This document shows, piece after piece, positions 1 to 12,152 of a DNA stretch of 64,000 bases (positions are counted from its first letter, which is position 1; each line of letters begins with the position of its first letter). This DNA is from Diphasiastrum complanatum (Eukaryota > Streptophyta > Lycopodiopsida > Lycopodiales > Lycopodiaceae). Location: assembly GCA_029204225.1 (NCBI GenBank), contig CM055092.1, forward strand, positions 12,137,736 through 12,201,735, written 5' to 3'. Made by a program: the position numbers and the translations under genes. Below the pieces are notes generated by a model, which made no database searches, was not told where the DNA came from, and saw nothing but the letters and a program-made list of their open reading frames with translations.

Positions 1-680
1 TTTAATTGCTTATAACCCTAGGAGACACTCTGCTATTGGTTATAGTCCGTTTATGCTGATGTACAATTTTCAACTTAGATCTCTGGTAAATGTGGAGACG
101 AAGTCTATTAAGATCCAGAAAGTTGTGGATTTCTTGCATGAAATGTCGCAAGTGGCCCGTGATTGTATCCGGAGTGCTCAGGATAGAGCTAAGCACTATG
201 CCACTCTTAAGAGGTCTCTCGGAGATTTTAAAGTTAATGACTGGGTATATCTTAGAATACCTAAAGATTCTAAGACTATGCATACGTGGAAGCATTATAA
301 ACTGTCTACTAGATATTGTGGACCATTTGGGATTATAAAGAAAATTGGTTCATTAGCTTATAAACTCAATCTTCTGGACAAGACTATAGCTCACCCAATG
401 TTTCATGTAAGCTGGTTAAAATTATGTTTACATGAAGGTGACGTAGTTGGTTTAGGAGAAGATCTTACCCATTTGGAGGACTTATTGGTTGGTGTTCCTT
501 TGAAACCTGAAAAGGTACTCAAAACCAGAGATAAACAATTGAGAAATTGTTCTATCTCTGAGTGCTTGATAGGTGGAAGGGACGGACTGAGGATGATGAT
601 TCATGGGAGCGGGTCAAAAGCACAAAGAAGAACTTCCCTGGTTTTCACTTCTAGAGATAGAAGTGGTTCAAGGGGGGAGA
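1..680 (+). pseudogene. Ty3/gypsy chromovirus integrase C-terminus and chromodomain (left-truncated)
   Basis: The frame is open from the window edge. It reads the end of a retroviral-type integrase ([13 protein letters not shown] block, then an AQDRAKHYA helix), the SH3-like tail (YLRIPKDSK, then STRYCGPF and HPMFHVSWLK) and the lead into a chromodomain. The chromodomain itself (WKGRTEDDDSWERV) lies in a different frame from position about 570 on, so a frameshift breaks it. A polypurine tract follows at 668-680. The 5' part of the element is outside the window. The same family recurs on the minus strand at 57.4-58.4 kb. The chromodomain assignment rests on family knowledge and on the tryptophan-rich motif seen. 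Confidence 0.85.
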
Positions 681-681
681 A

Positions 682-1170
682 TCTTATGTCCATGTCCTGT
701 ATAAGGGAATCGGAATAATTCCTAACGTGGATATCCCGTCACTCCAATTGTATGTAGTTTAGTTATGATACGTCGTTTCGGACGTGGTCAAGTATTTAAT
801 AATCATATGAGGGCATTCCATACCTATAATTGGACATAGGAGCACTTGCATGGTGTATGACTGCTATAATGCAAGAATAGGAGATCAATAGCTTAATATA
901 GGTTGCATGGGAATTCCAAGGGGAATATTTGATCCTCTTGGAGAGAATACATACCATGGAAACTCGCCCATCTCCCTATTGGAATTTCAAAGTCTTGAGC
1001 CACTGTGGCTTGGGGGTGAATTGGTTAGGGTATTGACTAGCCTCTTCATGTTGGTTGGGTGGTTTATGCTCCACAGGTGTCCTTTTGGTTTGCATGTGAC
1101 AGGATTCTTGAAGATCTTCACTTGGCGATCGTTATACTATCTTTGGATATTTCTAGGCAAAGTCAAAACT
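682..1170 (+). repeat. Probable start of the 3' LTR of the left-edge chromovirus, with unassigned flank
   Basis: The LTR should begin at 682, just after the polypurine tract. Its first bases (TCTTATGTCCATGTCCTG) align with the LTR start TGTTACGTCCACGTC of the related element ending at 57392. The usual TG is mutated to TC. I could not find the LTR end; nothing recognisable is encoded up to 1170. Confidence 0.5.
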
Positions 1171-1174
1171 TAGC

Positions 1175-1814
1175 CTCAACAAGATCAGTTACCTCAAATT
1201 CTTTATATAGTTCACTTTTGACATGATCAATCAGTTCAAAATAGTTTTCTTTCATTAAGCAATCATCCACAAAGACTGCCATAACAAAACAAAACAAGTT
1301 TTTCTCTAGTAACATGAACGCTTGAGTAAGATTGTATTGGGTTGAGACCTAAGGAGTTGAGAATAACATCAATCCTCTTTACCAAGCTTATGTTGTCTGC
1401 TTTGATTCTAGATACATTTTTGTTAATTTGCACACATAATCTTTACGTCTAATGTTTGCAAAACTCTCAAACTACTTCATATATATGTCTAGCTCTAGAT
1501 CACTATGTAGAAAAGTTGTTTTGACATCTACTTGATGAATGACAAGATTATATATACCAACAAAAGCAAGAAACAACTAAATCAGTCCTTTTTAAACTGA
1601 AAAAAAATATCAATATAGTTAATACCTTTTTATTGAGAAAAGCCTCTACCATGAGTCTTGCCTTTATACAATTCCACAATACCATCTTTTTTTTCTTCTT
1701 AAAAATCCATCTGTTGTCAATGATTTTCTATCTTTCTAGTAGTTTGGACAACACCCATAATTTGTTCTTATGCAATATAGTAACTTTTTTCTCTGTTGCA
1801 TGATGTCATTGAAT
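1175..1814 (-). pseudogene. Degenerate Ty1/copia reverse transcriptase relic, part 1
   Basis: Read on the minus strand, stretches resemble the copia RT start (LHKNKLWVLSKL, then YKGKTHGRGFSQ, GINYIDIFF and VDVKTTFLHSDLE). Many stops and frameshifts are present. The relic is interrupted at 1815 by the insertion of a younger copia element and resumes at 7864. Confidence 0.7.
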
Positions 1815-1819
1815 TCCTT

Positions 1820-2868
1820 TGATGAGAATCAGAATTGCGATTTGGATTTCGCAGTCGCAAAGCTTTCGCGAAGGAACCACGATCCTCTTGTGACTCGGAT
1901 GGAGTTCAGATGCGATCACTAGACACTGCCAACTGAATCACTCCTACAATCCTCCAAAATGTAGTCAGGCACTGCTGATCTACATTTATAAAATTAATGC
2001 AGCATTCAACATAGTTTCAACCAAGGTGCGGAATTAAAATGAACAAGAAAACTCAAACATACGAGTAACAGCAGACGCATTTGCATTCGAGATCAGACAC
2101 AACAAGAAAAATTATCTATATTGATCTTTCTCTGCTTTCTTCAAGCACTGCATGCAAATCCACGCAGTGCGTTGGCATGGGAGAAACATGGTTCTCTCAC
2201 GAGTAATCGTCTCGCTTTACTAGCGGACAGTTGGATGACTATGGATCTTGATCACAGAGCTCTTCTCGCACGCAGACGGACTTGTTGTCTGTATTTCGTC
2301 TTGATTGCTTACTAGCATCAGGCTACTACGTTACACTGTATGTGTATTCTGTTGATCTATATGTCAAGTATCATCCAGTAAGTATGGTCGCTCTATGTAA
2401 ATCTGAGATTAGAGTGACTAAGCATCTACAACTAATCAGGGAATCACAAGAGTGGCAGATTAGCCATGACCTAAAATGTATCTGCTGATGTCATACCATC
2501 AGCAGATATCTGTACTTCTGGGTACTTGCGCGATCTTTGCTGGTACTCTTTGGAGCGTGAGGGCAAAATGGGTTTTGTTTCCACCGTTGGTTCCATTTAG
2601 CTCGTCTACCTTTCTCTTGTACTGGACCACAAAGGAATCTCGTGCCAGACCGCAAAAGATTCTCGTTCGTAAATCTTTTGTGTTTGCGAACCGTTCGTGA
2701 TCGTCTACTTTGACTTTCGTGTTCGCGAACCGTTCATCTTCGTTTCCTTTGACTTTTGTGTTCGTAAAACTTTTCGTGCTTCGAGTCTCCTGACTTTCGT
2801 GTTTGCGAATATCTTCTGAGGGTTGAAAGCTAGCAAGGATTTGTAGTTAGAAACATTTCGTTTCTTCA
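1820..2868 (-). repeat. 3' LTR of copia A
   Basis: 1049 bp, with TG/CA termini on the minus strand (TGAAGAAACG to TCTCATCA). It carries short tandem units of about 40-50 bp built on TTTGACTTTCGTGTTCGCGA at roughly 2660-2815. The pol frame runs through the polypurine tract into this LTR. Confidence 0.93.
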
Positions 2869-2869
2869 A

Positions 2870-4269
2870 CTCCCTCTCAAAGCATGATAGCTTTATGATC
2901 CCGAGACTGCTCCTTTGTCTCTCAAAGAGTCTTTTGTCCAGGACTTTAGTGAAGATGTCAGCAACCATGTCTTTTGTTCCGATGAAGGTGGTCTGCAGCA
3001 TCTTCTTTTCAATTAGATCCCTAATCAAGTGGTACTTGATCGCAATGCGCTTCGTTTTGGAATGGAACACGGGATCTTTCGTCAGGTGTATTGCAGAGGT
3101 GTTGTCCATCTGCAATACCAGGGGATCGTTCCTTGTTTCTCCCAGTTCATCTAGAAACTGCCTTAGCCAGATTATCTCATTGGCCATCTTTGCTGCTGCA
3201 ACGTACTCTACTTCACAGGATGACTGAGCTACAACGGTCTACTTCTTGTTGACCTAGAGAACTGCTGCTCCTGATGCGATGGTGCATCCTCTTGAGACGC
3301 TTTCACAATCGTCCTTGAGAGATGCCCGGCTAGCATCACTGTAGGAAAGTTTCTTGAAACCTGCATCACGACAATAACACAAGCCATAATCCCTCGTTAA
3401 TTGAAGATATTGCAAAATTCGTTTTGCAATCCTCCAATGTGTCAAGCCTGGATTCGTGCAGAATTGGCTCATCCTGAATACTGCATAAATATCAGGGCGT
3501 GTGTTGTCAGCAAGGTACATCATTGATCCTATCAGCTTCCTATAACGTGTGAGCTACATTTGTTCTCTCTCTTCCTCAGTCTTTGGACAGTCATCATTCG
3601 TCAGCACCGTCCCTGCGAGCATTGGAGTGTTCGCTCCTTTGCATTTCAGCATCCAAAGTCCTCTAGGATCTTCTGGGTGTATCTGGACTGGTGAAGGTAT
3701 AGCTTACCTCCCTCATAGTCCCTTTCAATTTGCAAGCCTAGGTAACACCTGGCTTCTCCCAGATCCATGACCTCAAAATGTTTTGAGATGTCTGCCTTTA
3801 CTTCAACAATTAGCTGCTCACTCCTGCAAAGTATCAGAGTGTAGTCCACATACACAGCCACAATGATGATCTGCCCATATGCAACTCTGACATATACATT
3901 GGAATCAGCCAATAGAGGCTTGAATCCTAATGATTTCAGGGCTTGATCTTTCTTCTTGTACCATTGTCGGGCTGATTGCTTCAGACCATAGATGCTTCTA
4001 TGCATTCTACATACATAGTCAGAAAGTGAATTCGAGACATATCTTGGGAGTTGATCCATGTAGACCTCTTCGTATAATTCGCCATGCAAGAAGGCTGCCT
4101 TCTCGTCGACAATGTGGATCCTGAGGTCATAAGCTGCTGCATATGCAAATAACAGATGTGTTATGCCTTTGCCCTTGTCTGCTCTACTTGGTCTGGAACC
4201 ATTTTGGTTTACAGGAATCGCGGCAGCAGGTTGCCTCTCGAATCTTTCTTCATCAGATTCGTTGCTCAA
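2870..4269 (-). pseudogene. copia A reverse transcriptase and RNase H
   Basis: RT begins mid-domain: a linker (SRPSRADKGKG) runs straight into FAYAAAYDLRIHIVDEKAAF, so the usual N-terminal RT block is missing. The catalytic box reads YVDYTLI rather than YVDD, losing one metal-binding Asp. RNase H blocks follow (TRPDIYAVFRMSQF, YSDASRASL, then LQMDNTSAIHLTKDPVFHS and DMVADIFTKVL) with stops between them. A polypurine tract (GAGAGGGAG) precedes the 3' LTR. Confidence 0.9.
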
Positions 4270-4344
4270 ATGGGAGGCGACTCAAAAATCTTCATTTTCG
4301 TGTTCGTACTCTACTCCCTCTGTCGTTGGCGGCAGGTCATAGTA

Positions 4345-5727
4345 CTATCTCTCCATAACTTCATAACTAACAGGATCATCATTGGCCATTGTCCTGCTCT
4401 CATCGAATCTGACATCTCTCACTATTTTCACAGTGTTTGTGTCTGGCATGTAGACTCTGTAGTATGACGAGTTGTTGTCATAACCTATCAAGAAGCCCTG
4501 CTCAGCTTTCTCATCAAGCTTCTTTCGAAGCTTATCAGGAATATGTGCACAAGCTGCACAGCCAAAGATTCTGACGTGAGACAGGTTGGGCTTTCTACCC
4601 CACCATAGTTCATGTGGTGTCGTGTGAGGAACACTAGACTTGCATCTTCTATTCTGAATGTATGCGGTTGTAGCTACTGCTTCAGCCCACAGTGTCCTTG
4701 GAGCTTTCGAGTAGGCCATCATACATATGGTTGCTTCCATCAAGGTCCTGTTCTTTCGTTCGGCAACACCATTGTGCTGCGGTGTGTAGGCTACAGTTCT
4801 TCTTTGAATTTTGTTACAATCATTGCATAATTCAGTGAAGCGATTTGAGATGTATTCGCCACCTCGATCTGTTTTGACCTGCTTCACTTTGTTGCAAATG
4901 CATCTTTCTGTCCAATTCACATATTCTATGAGTTTATCAAGTGCTTCGATTTATTCTGAATGAAATACACTCTGGCAAAACTTGCTATAATCATCAATGA
5001 AGGTTATATAATATTTTGAACCTCCTACTGAGATCACGTTGAATGGTCCGCAGATGTCAGAATGCACTAGCTCCAGAATCTTTGTCGTTCTGTAGGAGTC
5101 TTTAATGAATGGTGTGCATGACATCTTGCCTTTCAAACATGCATCACAGGTGGTCGAACTGGTTGCATTCAAGATGTTGACCCCTGTTATCACTCCATGA
5201 TGGCTTGCCTGGTAAAGTGCCATTGAGTTCATGTGGCAAAGTCTTCTATGCCACAAAGTGTCTGGCGAGTCGTCATGAGCCTGATGCATCTGATTTTCAG
5301 GTAGGCATACCTTCAGATGATATAGGTTCCCTTTCCTTCTGCCTTGAGCGATGAGAGTACTGGTACGGGCATCAATCACGTTGCATGCTTCGTCAGAAAA
5401 CATCACACGCATCCCTACATCTGCTATTCTTGCTACAGAGAGCAAGTCTTGTTGTAGAGTAGGCACGAACAGAACGTCTTCGAGTCGTCGTTGGTGTTGA
5501 GCCATAGTGAACCAATACTGTTCACTTGATGTCGATCCATCTCCAAGAACTATGAATCTTGAGGGATCTGCACTTCTGAAATCAGACATTATTCGTCTTG
5601 ATGTCATGAAGTGTGAGGTGGCTCCTGAATCTAGAATCAGCTCATGTGTGTCAGATGTTGATGTTGCACACATATCTTCATAGATGTAGGCGGTCGAACA
5701 ATTTATGTTCGTTCTTTCTTCGCCCAT
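4345..5727 (-). pseudogene. copia A protease and integrase
   Basis: The minus-strand frame carries the aspartic protease motif DSGATSHFM near 5620, then the pre-integrase zinc region (LWHRRLCHMN, CDACLKGK) and the integrase core start FIDDYSKF. A frame break near 4940 separates this from the next part (VKTDRGGEYIS, YTPQHNGVAERKNRT), which holds the later catalytic Asp and Glu. The core is therefore disrupted although each motif is recognisable. Confidence 0.9.
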
Positions 5728-5857
5728 TTTCGAGCTCTTGGGCTCCTCGACATAGGATGAATTATTGCTGTTCTCATGTCTGTTCTGTGCTGACTTGTTT
5801 CTCGGATTCTAGCAGCAATCCATGGCTGCATGACCCTTCTTGTGGCAATGGATACAC

Positions 5858-6790
5858 TCAATATTGAGACTGAATCCAGCAGGTATCTACTGTATGCCCA
5901 TCTCTTCTGCATCTCACACAAGTCTTCTTGTCTGCACCTTGTTGTTTCGACCTCCCTTTAGTCTTCCAGTTGCCTTTGCTTGTTCCCTCTGCTTGCTGGT
6001 CACGATCCTGCCTCTGATTGGACTCCCTCTCAGGCTTAAATTGCTTCTTTGATTTTTCTTTGTTGTCGTAGAGGGCCTGGTCAGAACCATCTTTGTGATC
6101 AAGATGTTCTCTGGCCTCAACTTCCTCTCGAATCTCGACAATCGCCTTTTCGAGGTTCATGGTGGGATGTTTCGCGAGCAGGGTTCTTGTCGTCTGGAAT
6201 GAGCTAGGTAAGGCTCTCAACAGGTACGTGAGCTGCTTCTCAGCTGACATAGTGTTCTCTGTTCCAGAGTTATGTAGTGACAGAAACAGATCCTTCATCT
6301 TTCTTACGAAAGAAGTGAGGTCTTTTCCATCCCACTACAAATTCGTCAGCTGATCTTCCAGCATCATGATTTGACTTCTTGATTTTGTCTTAAATCTGGT
6401 GAGTAATGCATCCCACATCTCCTTAGCTTTGGAGAGTGTAGCCAGGTCAAGCGTGAGACTATCTTCGATGGAAGATGATAGCAAGGCTATTGCCTTGCCA
6501 TTTTTCTCCCTCCATTCTCGTAGCTCCTTGCCTGTTGTCGTAGGCATTTCTTCTGTGCCATCCACCTAGGGGAATAGTCCTTCGCCCTTGAGTAACAAAG
6601 GTGTCTTAACTTTTCATACTAGGAAGTTAGATCCTGAAGAATCAAGTATTGTGCAGATCTTGTTCTGCATGCTGCTGATTGAAGCCATTGCTTCTTCAAG
6701 TCTTTTCTCTTGTTGATGGTTGTTAGTTTGAATGCTGGGCCTCTTGGATCTGCTAGCTTCTTGGCTATGTCAGAATATGACAGGATGACC
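5858..6790 (-). pseudogene. copia A gag
   Basis: Gag is split over at least three frames. It begins just after the PBS, passes blocks such as LSKAKEMWDALLTRF and QLTYLLRALPSSFQ, and ends with a basic stretch and a CCHC zinc knuckle, CVRCRRDGHTVDTC, near 5890. The knuckle cysteines and histidine are intact; frameshifts and stops make the ORF non-functional. Confidence 0.85.
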
Positions 6791-6791
6791 T

Positions 6792-6803
6792 GCTCTGATA
6801 CCA
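6792..6803 (-). other. Primer binding site of copia A (initiator Met tRNA type)
   Basis: The minus strand reads TGGTATCAGAGC one base after the 5' LTR end, the standard plant copia PBS complementary to the 3' end of tRNA-iMet. Confidence 0.9.
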
Positions 6804-6804
6804 C

Positions 6805-7863
6805 TGATGAGAATCAGAATCGTGATTTGGATTTCGCAGTCGCAAAGCTTTCGTGAAGGAACCACGATCCTCTTGTGACTCGGATGGAGTTCCGATGTGA
6901 TCGCTGGACACTGCCAGCTGAATCACTCCTACAATCCTCTAGAATGTAGTCAGGCACTGCTGATCTACGTTTATAAAATTTATGTAGCATTCGACATAGT
7001 TTCAGCCAAGGTGCGAAATTAAAATGAATAAGAAAACTCAGACATACGAGTAACAGCAGACGCATTTGCATTCGAGATCAGACACAACAAGAGAAATTAT
7101 CTATATTGATCTTCCTCTATTTTCTTTAAGCACTGAATGCAAATCCACGCAGTGCGTTGACGTGGGAGAAACACAGTTCTCTCTCGAGTAATCATCTCAG
7201 TTTACTAGCGGACAGTTGGATCTCTATGGATTCTGATCACAGAGCTCGTCTCGCACGCAGGCGGACTTGTTGTCTATATTTCGTCTTGATTGTTTACTAG
7301 CATCATACTACTACATTACATTGTATGTGTATTCTATTGATCTATATGTTTAAGTATCATCCAGTAAGTATGGTCGCTCTATGTAAATCTGAGATTAGAG
7401 TGATTAAGCATCTACAACTAATCAGGAAATTACAAGAGTGGCAAATTAGCCACGACCTAAAATGTATCTGTTGACGTCATACCATCATATCAGATATCTG
7501 TACTTCTGGGTACTTGCGCGATCTTTGTTGGTACTCTTTGGAGCGTGAGGGCAAAACGGGTTTCGTTTCCACCGTTGGTTCCGTTTAGCTCGTCTGCCTT
7601 TCTCTCGTACTGGACCGCAAAGGAATCTTGTGCCAGACCGCAAAAGATTCTCGTTCGTGAATCTTTCGTGTTCGTGAACCGTTCGTGATCGTCATCTTTG
7701 ACTTTCATGTTCGCGAACCGTTCGTCTTCGTTTCCTTTGACTTTTGTGTTCGCAAAACTTTTCGTGCTTCGTGTCTCCTGACTTTCGTGTTTGCAAAGAT
7801 CTTCGTCAGGCTGAGGGTTGAAAGCTAGCAAGGCTTTGTAGTTAGAAACATTTCGTTTCTTCA
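6805..7863 (-). repeat. 5' LTR of copia A
   Basis: 1059 bp, colinear with the repeat at 1820-2868 and sharing its internal short tandem units (about 7640-7800). The outer end abuts the target duplication at 7864-7868. Confidence 0.93.
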
Positions 7864-8060
7864 TCCTTCTTATGTTGTCCGTGGCTTACTAATAGAACGT
7901 GGGTTCTTCAATTATCCCATCAAACTTTTCAACAAGCACATTATTCACTTGTGCATATGATCCTACAAAACTCTTCAACAAGCACATTATTCATGTGTGC
8001 ATTTTCTATAATGCTCCTCTCTTTAGTTAGGACAGATCAGTTTTCTGCCAAAGCAGACAT
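7864..8060 (-). pseudogene. Degenerate Ty1/copia relic, part 2 (upstream half)
   Basis: This is the continuation of the relic seen at 1175-1814. Minus-strand reading from here joins into EFNDIMQQRKK across the younger insertion, as expected for the spacer just before copia RT. A partial tandem repeat (AATAATGTGCTTGTTGAA, two copies at about 7915-8000) is present. The outer limit is approximate. Confidence 0.5.
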
Positions 8061-8669
8061 CCAAGGGAGACTACTATTGTCTTCATTCTATTTTGAAGAT
8101 AAATAGATGCTGCCATATAGTAGTCTAGAATTTGTTTGGAAGACTAGATTGATAAAATTATAATGAAACAAGTAGTTGATGAATAAGATGTGTGTATTTA
8201 GTAGCTTGGATGAGAGAGTGGATGAAAGGTGATAATAGTGCAAGCTAGGCTCATGGGTTTGTGTACTTTTTCACACGTGTGAGGACACACAAATCAATGT
8301 GTTTGATCTTTTAAAGTGGGTGTGTAATTGTACATGAAACTATCACTTGATTCTACAAGCAATCTTCCTAGACAATTTTCAAGACGAGAGCATGATCATC
8401 CACACTTTCTCACTCAGACCAAACACTTAGCATGGAAAAAACTAAGTCCCAAACACATACAAAGAGTGAGAGAGAGCCCTTGCTCTTGGGTAGAGAGAGA
8501 AAGAGAGGCTAGCTCTTGAGTAGAGAGAGAATAGAAGAGAAACACGCCAAAATTGTGATTAACTCTTAAAACCATTTGTACAATGAGAGAGTTCTTCCAT
8601 ATAGTACTAGCATGAGAACCAGCACGAGTAAATGCTCTAGAATTATTGGACCTCATTGATTGCCTTTCT

Positions 8670-8850
8670 ACATCATGATTGGACCCCTAGATTTGCACCT
8701 CTCAACATGATTGGACCTCATGATTTCCACCTCACAATTTGATTGGGCCTCATGATGTGAACCTCGGAACATGATTGGTCCACATGTAATGCACCTCTTA
8801 AAGTAATTGGCCTTGTGATCTACACCTCTAAATGAATGACGTCCAAAATA
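8670..8850. repeat. Degenerate tandem array, unit about 40 bp
   Basis: At least four units built on CATGATTGGACCTCATGAT followed by a CACCTC spacer, each diverged by several bases. Confidence 0.7.
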
Positions 8851-10097
8851 CCTGCAACTGATTGTGCTAACTCTCATTCATTTATGCTTGATGGATATAA
8901 ATCTTAAAAAAGATGTAAAGATCCTGAATCACAATGGAAATGAAGGTCATAACCTCTTAAATAAAAAAGAATAAATGAATGAGTAACAATGCAAAATTTC
9001 TAGTCCACTTTACATTTCTAATGATCACGAGGATTGAAATATTGTAATTTTGGCTTAGAATGTATATAAACATGTAAAACCAACACATCTGAGATGGATT
9101 GTCCTCCCGACGACTTCCTAAAAAAAAAAAAATCCTAGCTTTTTAATAGAATTTGTATGTTAGCTTTGTCCTTTTCTCTGTAGAAATGTGCCTTTTTAAA
9201 AAAGAATGCAACAATATGTTGTATGTATTTTGTTAGTTTCCATGTATCAACTTCATCTTTTCTCATTGTGGAGATTGACATATCAATTCTTGAATTAGTT
9301 TCCTCTTCATTGTGATTTCCAAGCATTTGATCAACATAATCTCACCTCTATGGTGCTCAATATCCCAGCCTAAGCTCTTTTGCCTTAAATGACTAAACCA
9401 CATGACATAATCACAATAACAACATTTGGTTATTTTGATAACTATGATTCCATGACTTTAACCAATATAGTTACGAATTCCGATGATATTAACTAGTATG
9501 GTTCAGCATTTTTAACTTGAGATAGATACTTTCAAGCAAATTAGCATGTTTTGGGTAGGCAGAGCTAGAAAATGGTATGCTTCTGTGCTACCCAATGACA
9601 ATTCAAATCTTCTTTTGATGTATACTTATTTTCTAACTTATATGAGCTATGTTACGTGGACTTCAAATTTGTGCATTTTGGTTGGACCCAAAAGTGAACA
9701 AAATCAAAGACAAATAAAAGATCTTTACAAAGGGTCAATCTATTATGTGGATCTCCTCTAATAAAAACTCTATCCAACATTCTTACGAAAGTCAAGCTAT
9801 TATGTATACAATTATTGTTTGGTTTTAGCCAATAAAGGATTTAAAGTCCTTGGTCGTGATCAATACACACCTTACAACACAATTGATGTTGTTTATTGAT
9901 CTACTCTAGAATGTATAAGTTTGTTGACTAGGCTATCTTTGGCCTTTGCCTTTCCAAAGGAAGACTATGTGATCAAGTAGGTCAAAGAAGTTGGTGCAAA
10001 AAGTGAAAGTGAAAGGAGTACCTTTATCAATAGAATTCGTCTAAATAGTTACAATGCACTCAAGTTGACTAGGAATGGATTATATTCCAAAGTAAGT

Positions 10098-10270
10098 CAC
10101 CATTGATCATTTATGGCATTATAAATCTTGCATGAAGCACTTCAACTTGGTTATAATAATCTTGCCAAAGATGAGAACAAGGCACCATTGATCCTTTTTG
10201 GCATCATAAATTTTATGTTTTGCGCTTGAACTTGATTATGATAATCTCGCCAAAGATGAGACGAGGCACC
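10098..10270. repeat. Imperfect tandem duplication, about 80-95 bp unit
   Basis: Two adjacent copies start CACCATTGATC (10098 and 10193) and end CCAAAGATGAGA before an A/GGCACC boundary; a partial third start follows. Confidence 0.7.
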
Positions 10271-12152
10271 ACAATGTAGAAATCCAGGCACCATTGCAAT
10301 CAAGATGCCACCAAGTTGAGGCCAACATATGACTTGAGTCGACATATGCCACATGCAAAGCTATAAAAGGTCATCATCTCAATAATGACCCAAAGCTAAG
10401 AGAAATCCAAGAAACTCCTTTTTAAATCATAGGTTGAACAACATCCTGAGACTTTCACTCCAAAACATCTACTACCAACTTCAGACCTTGTTATAAATTA
10501 TAAACTTTTGAGGTTGAAGACCAACATACCTACAGCAAGGTTTAAACTTGGGATCTACAAAATGAGAACCAAGGTATTCCAACTCAGCTTCCAAAAGTAG
10601 ATGAAGTTTGCCATTCACTAAGTGATTGTTCTATTTGCTAGTCAAGACAACTTTAATTCTATTCATAGGACCAACAATTTCAATATAGGGTTGCTATAAG
10701 CAACAATTTCCACATTGCAAAAATCACTCCTATGGAAATGGAATAAAATTACTGGCTCGAGGACTTCTCGACATTCACATGGATGTATGCTAGTCGAACT
10801 GAAAATGTCATGCATGCTATATACAAAGAACCAATTTTGAAATTTTAAGAGGGCGTCTATCTGACGGTATCTGAGGAACAAAAAATATCATAAGCTTTAT
10901 CGAGGATACAAAAGAACGACAAATTTTAGACCCAGTTACTTATAGAATACTGTTGAAAACAGGATCTAGTCCAGTGCATGGAATAATCCTTATCTTTCAA
11001 TCTGTGCTATAATAGAAAAGGCAAAAACTGAAACTTGAAAATCTAGCTGTGAACTTGATAATAGATGGGCCAGCTTTATTTATGTACGTTTGTTTCCAAT
11101 GCCACTTTATTATTATGAGTGCATGCCACTGAACTTTCTTCTTCAAGCTCTTGCTTCACAGTCATGTGTCTACATGCTTCTCATGTGTCTTTAAGGAGTC
11201 AACTAGCTAAAAAATACGAAACTTTTGGAGTTCATTTGCAGCATGTTATATCTTTACTTCCAATTCAAAGAGTTTATTAGGTTTATCACTAAAGAAACAC
11301 CTCAGTGGGAAAATATCTTTCAGAAGATAGATGAACCATGCACTATGTACCGTATGTACCTGCCAAAACACTAACTGGAATTATTTTACCCTCATGTCCT
11401 TAGGAGTTGTTCAAGTGGTTGACCCTCTCTTGCCCCTACAAGCGAACCACAGTTCAAATCTCCACTTCTTCCCCTTGGGAGGCAAGATCAAGTTTTGTCA
11501 TCCACAAAACATTGTACCTGTGTTATTTTTGTTGACAAAAATGCTGGTGGGATTCTTTAAAATCTGCTATAATATGTTAATAAGAATCTAGCTAGAACAT
11601 ATTAAACTCTGCATTCCTTGTTACATGGTTCCAACATGCTTTTGAATCTTGAATGCACATTAAAAGGAGATTACTGAGATGGAATTTGAAACATTTGTGC
11701 TGCTTGTCATTAAAGTGGAAACACTTGAAAAATCAAGCAAGCCCTCACTAGCCCCAACTTTCACAATGCAATTTCTAGGCTAAGACCTGAATATTGTAAT
11801 ATCTTAATTGCAGCCTTTATTAAGTATAAAAATCAACCAGTAGATCTCACATATGACCTATTCTAAAAATTACAGAGCACCTTGAGACATTATGCATTCA
11901 CATATGTCTAGATGCTAATGTCTTGACATGCACAGACAGCTCGTTCGAGCATTGGAAGATATCAACCATTTCATTAATGCAACGCAATCACCAATTCGAA
12001 TATTGATGTGTCAGTCACAGATTGCCTATCTCAATAGACAGAAGTCTCAACTCAAGTCAGGGTAGTTTCATGCTTGAACCACAGGAAATTCCAATTAACA
12101 TACTGTTCTGGATCAGAAAGCAAGGATCCAATATTGGCTAAACTGTAATGAG

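Larger units (their letters stand above)
1820..7863 (-). mobile_element. Full-length but defective Ty1/copia LTR retrotransposon (copia A)
   Basis: Two long direct repeats bound the element: the 5' LTR at 6805-7863 and the 3' LTR at 1820-2868. Both are flanked by the 5-bp target duplication TCCTT (1815-1819 and 7864-7868). The order on the minus strand is LTR, PBS, gag, protease, integrase, reverse transcriptase, RNase H, polypurine tract, LTR; integrase ahead of RT is diagnostic of Ty1/copia. Coding is broken into several frames, and the N-terminal part of RT seems deleted. The LTRs differ at many sites, so this is not a recent insertion. It lies inside the older copia relic, giving a clear nesting order. 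Confidence 0.95.
8061..12152. other. Spacer downstream of the IF1-like gene, no gene recognised
   Basis: AT-rich sequence with only short, unconserved ORFs. Two small repeat clusters (8670-8850 and 10098-10270) are listed separately. The 3' untranslated region of the IF1-like gene should occupy its right end, but I see no decisive poly(A) signal. Confidence 0.5.

Noticed and set aside
907-1173. 88-codon hydrophobic ORF
   Set aside because: Lies in probable LTR/flank sequence without homologue; hydrophobicity follows from TTG/CTT richness.
2121-2700. Plus-strand ORFs of 64-74 codons
   Set aside because: They fall inside the copia A 3' LTR, antisense to the element, with no motif; the homologous 5' LTR does not keep them.
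8670-8850. Possible CRISPR-like array
   Set aside because: Plant nuclear DNA; units are degenerate without unique spacers of constant size.
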